From contig NC_006670.1 in the NCBI RefSeq assembly GCF_000091045.1, forward strand, positions 1,653,201 to 1,673,200: a stretch of 20,000 bases of DNA. The letters are read 5' to 3'. The position numbers and the translations under genes were made by a program. Of this stretch, positions 18,615-20,000 are shown in pieces (positions within the stretch are counted from its first letter, which is position 1; every line of letters starts with the position of its first letter). Source of the stretch: Cryptococcus deneoformans JEC21 (lineage: Eukaryota > Basidiomycota > Tremellomycetes > Tremellales > Cryptococcaceae). The notes below the pieces were generated by a model. The model was not told where the DNA came from, searched no databases, and worked only from the letters and a program-made list of their open reading frames with translations.

Positions 18615-19384
18615 ACTTTTAGAGCATTTATTCATGCGAGGGTATCTTCCATTTCGTTTCAATTTTGATGTATATTCTGTTGCTATATCGATTATTTTAT
18701 CAGTACTTTGTAGTGTTCATTTACTGTCTTTCACCATTTTCTTATTATCTCCTCTCATGACTCCATGATGTGGCATCCATATGCATTTCCCTCCGAAAAC
18801 AACGATCTATGATTGCAGAGATATTATTCGCTGCATGTTACTTACAAGACGCTCACTGCGTGTATGCCAGACAGGCGAGGTCCGCCTTCATTGGGGAGAG
18901 AGAGAATGAACGCTCCTGTGTTATTATGTCATGCCCAAGCCCAACTGCCCTCATCCTCATTCGCTACTGCGACCATCATTGTCACTACTGCTTCTCCATG
19001 AATTGTTTGACAGCGGCATCTTCATCAGCACAACAAAGTTTCCTCAAACCATTACACCTTAGTTGTTCGTTGGCAATGGCTGGTTGATGGGATTGTGAAT
19101 ATCCGCGTCATCGTTGTTCAGCACCAGGTTAATTTTGCGCTTAAAATGATATCGATCTCTTCTGAGTGTTTTTTTTTCTTAAATGCCTTGTCACGAAGTC
19201 CAATAAAGCGAAGCCAATCTCCACTAATGAGTCATATGGGAAAAGCAGAGCGAGGAGGTCTAAATCCCTAATTCATCCCACAGCCATGAGGGCGATCTTA
19301 AGAGCAAAGTTTTCATCTCATCAGTGATGCCATCTTAGCTGTTATACACAGCAGGCTACGTGGTTATAGGGCATCAACAGCCTT
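18615..19384. other. Convergent spacer between CBS and the right-edge gene, no gene seen
   Basis: This is 770 bp between two stop codons facing each other, so it should hold both 3' UTRs. It contains a T9 run near 19169-19177. Short open stretches occur in several frames on both strands but none has a start codon, splice structure or family resemblance that I can defend. Confidence 0.5.
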
Positions 19385-20000
19385 CTACTCGTTTGCGTCG
19401 CCGATATCTTCATCCTCAGATCCTTCTTCCTCATTATCACTCACTTCCAGAGCCGCGAAAAACCCTCCAATCTGCTTGACATTGGAGCTTGTAGCCTCCT
19501 CTCCACTTTGCTGGCTCTCGACCTCTTCCGCCTCTACCTCTTCATTTGCCCTCTGGTCAGCAAATTCTGACTCCTCACTGATAAACCCCTCATCATCGTC
19601 GTTCCTTTCATCCCAGCTTGCCCCTGCCGTATCTCCCTCTTCTACTCCTTCAGGGTCATCGTCTCCCAGCCATATTCCCATGTCTGTTTTTCCAGTCATT
19701 CCAGGCGGGTAAAAGCCCCACTTCACTTTACCATCCGCAAGAGCACGCATCACTGCAAGTGAATTTGTAAGCTCTCGTAACACTGAAGAGAGTACGAAAA
19801 AGAGGCTCACTTCCGTTCGCGGCCCGATTTATATCGGGTCTTCCCCCTTTCGCGGTCACTACATTGTATCAGCCTGACTTCGTATTTCCTCGTGTCCAGA
19901 TGATGGTAACCTACTAAAGCCTTTATCCAATGCTCTTGCTTCCAGTACCCCTCCAACAGTCCACCTAACTCCCCTGCGTTCCTCCTCTTCCCTTTGTTTG
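19385..20000 (-). CDS. Unrecognised protein with acidic C-terminal tail, 3' part (cut by window edge)
   Basis: The last exon runs from about 19752 to the stop at 19387-19385. It encodes WGFYPPGMTGKTDMGIWLGD followed by a strongly acidic, Glu/Asp/Ser-rich segment and IGGFFAALEVSDNEEE near the end. Upstream, in another frame, 19998-19805 reads GELGGLLEGYWKQEHWIKAL and YEVRLIQCSDRERGKTRYKS, which also looks coding. The natural intron between them (GTGAGC donor at about 19810, TTGCAG acceptor at 19753, 58 nt) does not keep the frame, so the junction is unresolved. I do not recognise the family and propose no function. The acidic tail would suit a nuclear or nucleolar protein, but that is a guess. 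Confidence 0.5.

Noticed and set aside
18770..19087. 105-codon plus-strand frame after the CBS gene
   Set aside because: The Cys/Ser-rich composition resembles no family, there is no promoter, and it sits in the convergent spacer.
18990..19280. Minus-strand open stretches such as LDLLALLFPYDSLVEIGFAL and CCADEDAAVKQFMEKQ
   Set aside because: They lie in different frames downstream of a real stop, lack start codons, and no intron pattern joins them; chance openness in a 3' UTR is more likely.

Overview
This is a stretch of nuclear DNA from a fungus, most likely a basidiomycete yeast of the Cryptococcus/Tremellales type. The genes are packed closely on both strands and interrupted by many short introns: most are 38-66 nt, with GT donors and CTNAC-like branch sites. 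One gene has 12 exons. The protein families are fungal or general eukaryotic housekeeping families. I see no bacterial, phage, transposon, rRNA, tRNA or CRISPR content. Species assignment is inference from intron style and protein content, not from a database match.

Layout from left to right. (1) The first exon of a PRA1/Yip3-family membrane-trafficking gene, minus strand, cut by the left edge. (2) A short divergent promoter with a TATA box facing each way. (3) A 12-exon URB2/NPA2 ribosome-biogenesis gene, plus strand, about 1330 aa. (4) Convergent to it, a 5-exon gene for a probable eIF4E-binding, 4E-T-like translational regulator, minus strand, about 670 aa. (5) A low-complexity spacer with a TTC-type pyrimidine tract and a 19/22-nt minisatellite. 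(6) A 9-exon multi-KH RNA-binding protein resembling Ustilago Khd4 / Bicaudal-C, minus strand, about 1301 aa. (7) A 1.2-kb spacer without a convincing gene. (8) CDC7, the Dbf4-dependent replication kinase, minus strand, 7 exons, 691 aa. (9) A 371-bp divergent promoter with an ACGCGT box and a perfect 14-bp palindrome. (10) Cystathionine beta-synthase, plus strand, 9 exons, 398 aa, catalytic core only. (11) A 770-bp convergent spacer. (12) The 3' end of an unrecognised gene with an acidic tail, minus strand, running off the right edge.

The exon models were built by hand from splice consensus, reading-phase continuity and family resemblance. The phases close exactly for the five complete genes. 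The genes do not form a pathway; they look like an ordinary core-genome neighbourhood. Two neighbours (4E-T-like and multi-KH) both act on mRNA, which may be coincidence. I found no convincing new system. The items most worth a second look are a stop-free 51-nt intron in the KH gene, the regulatory palindrome between CDC7 and CBS, a 12-nt microexon in CBS, and an unresolved reading-frame conflict in the last gene.
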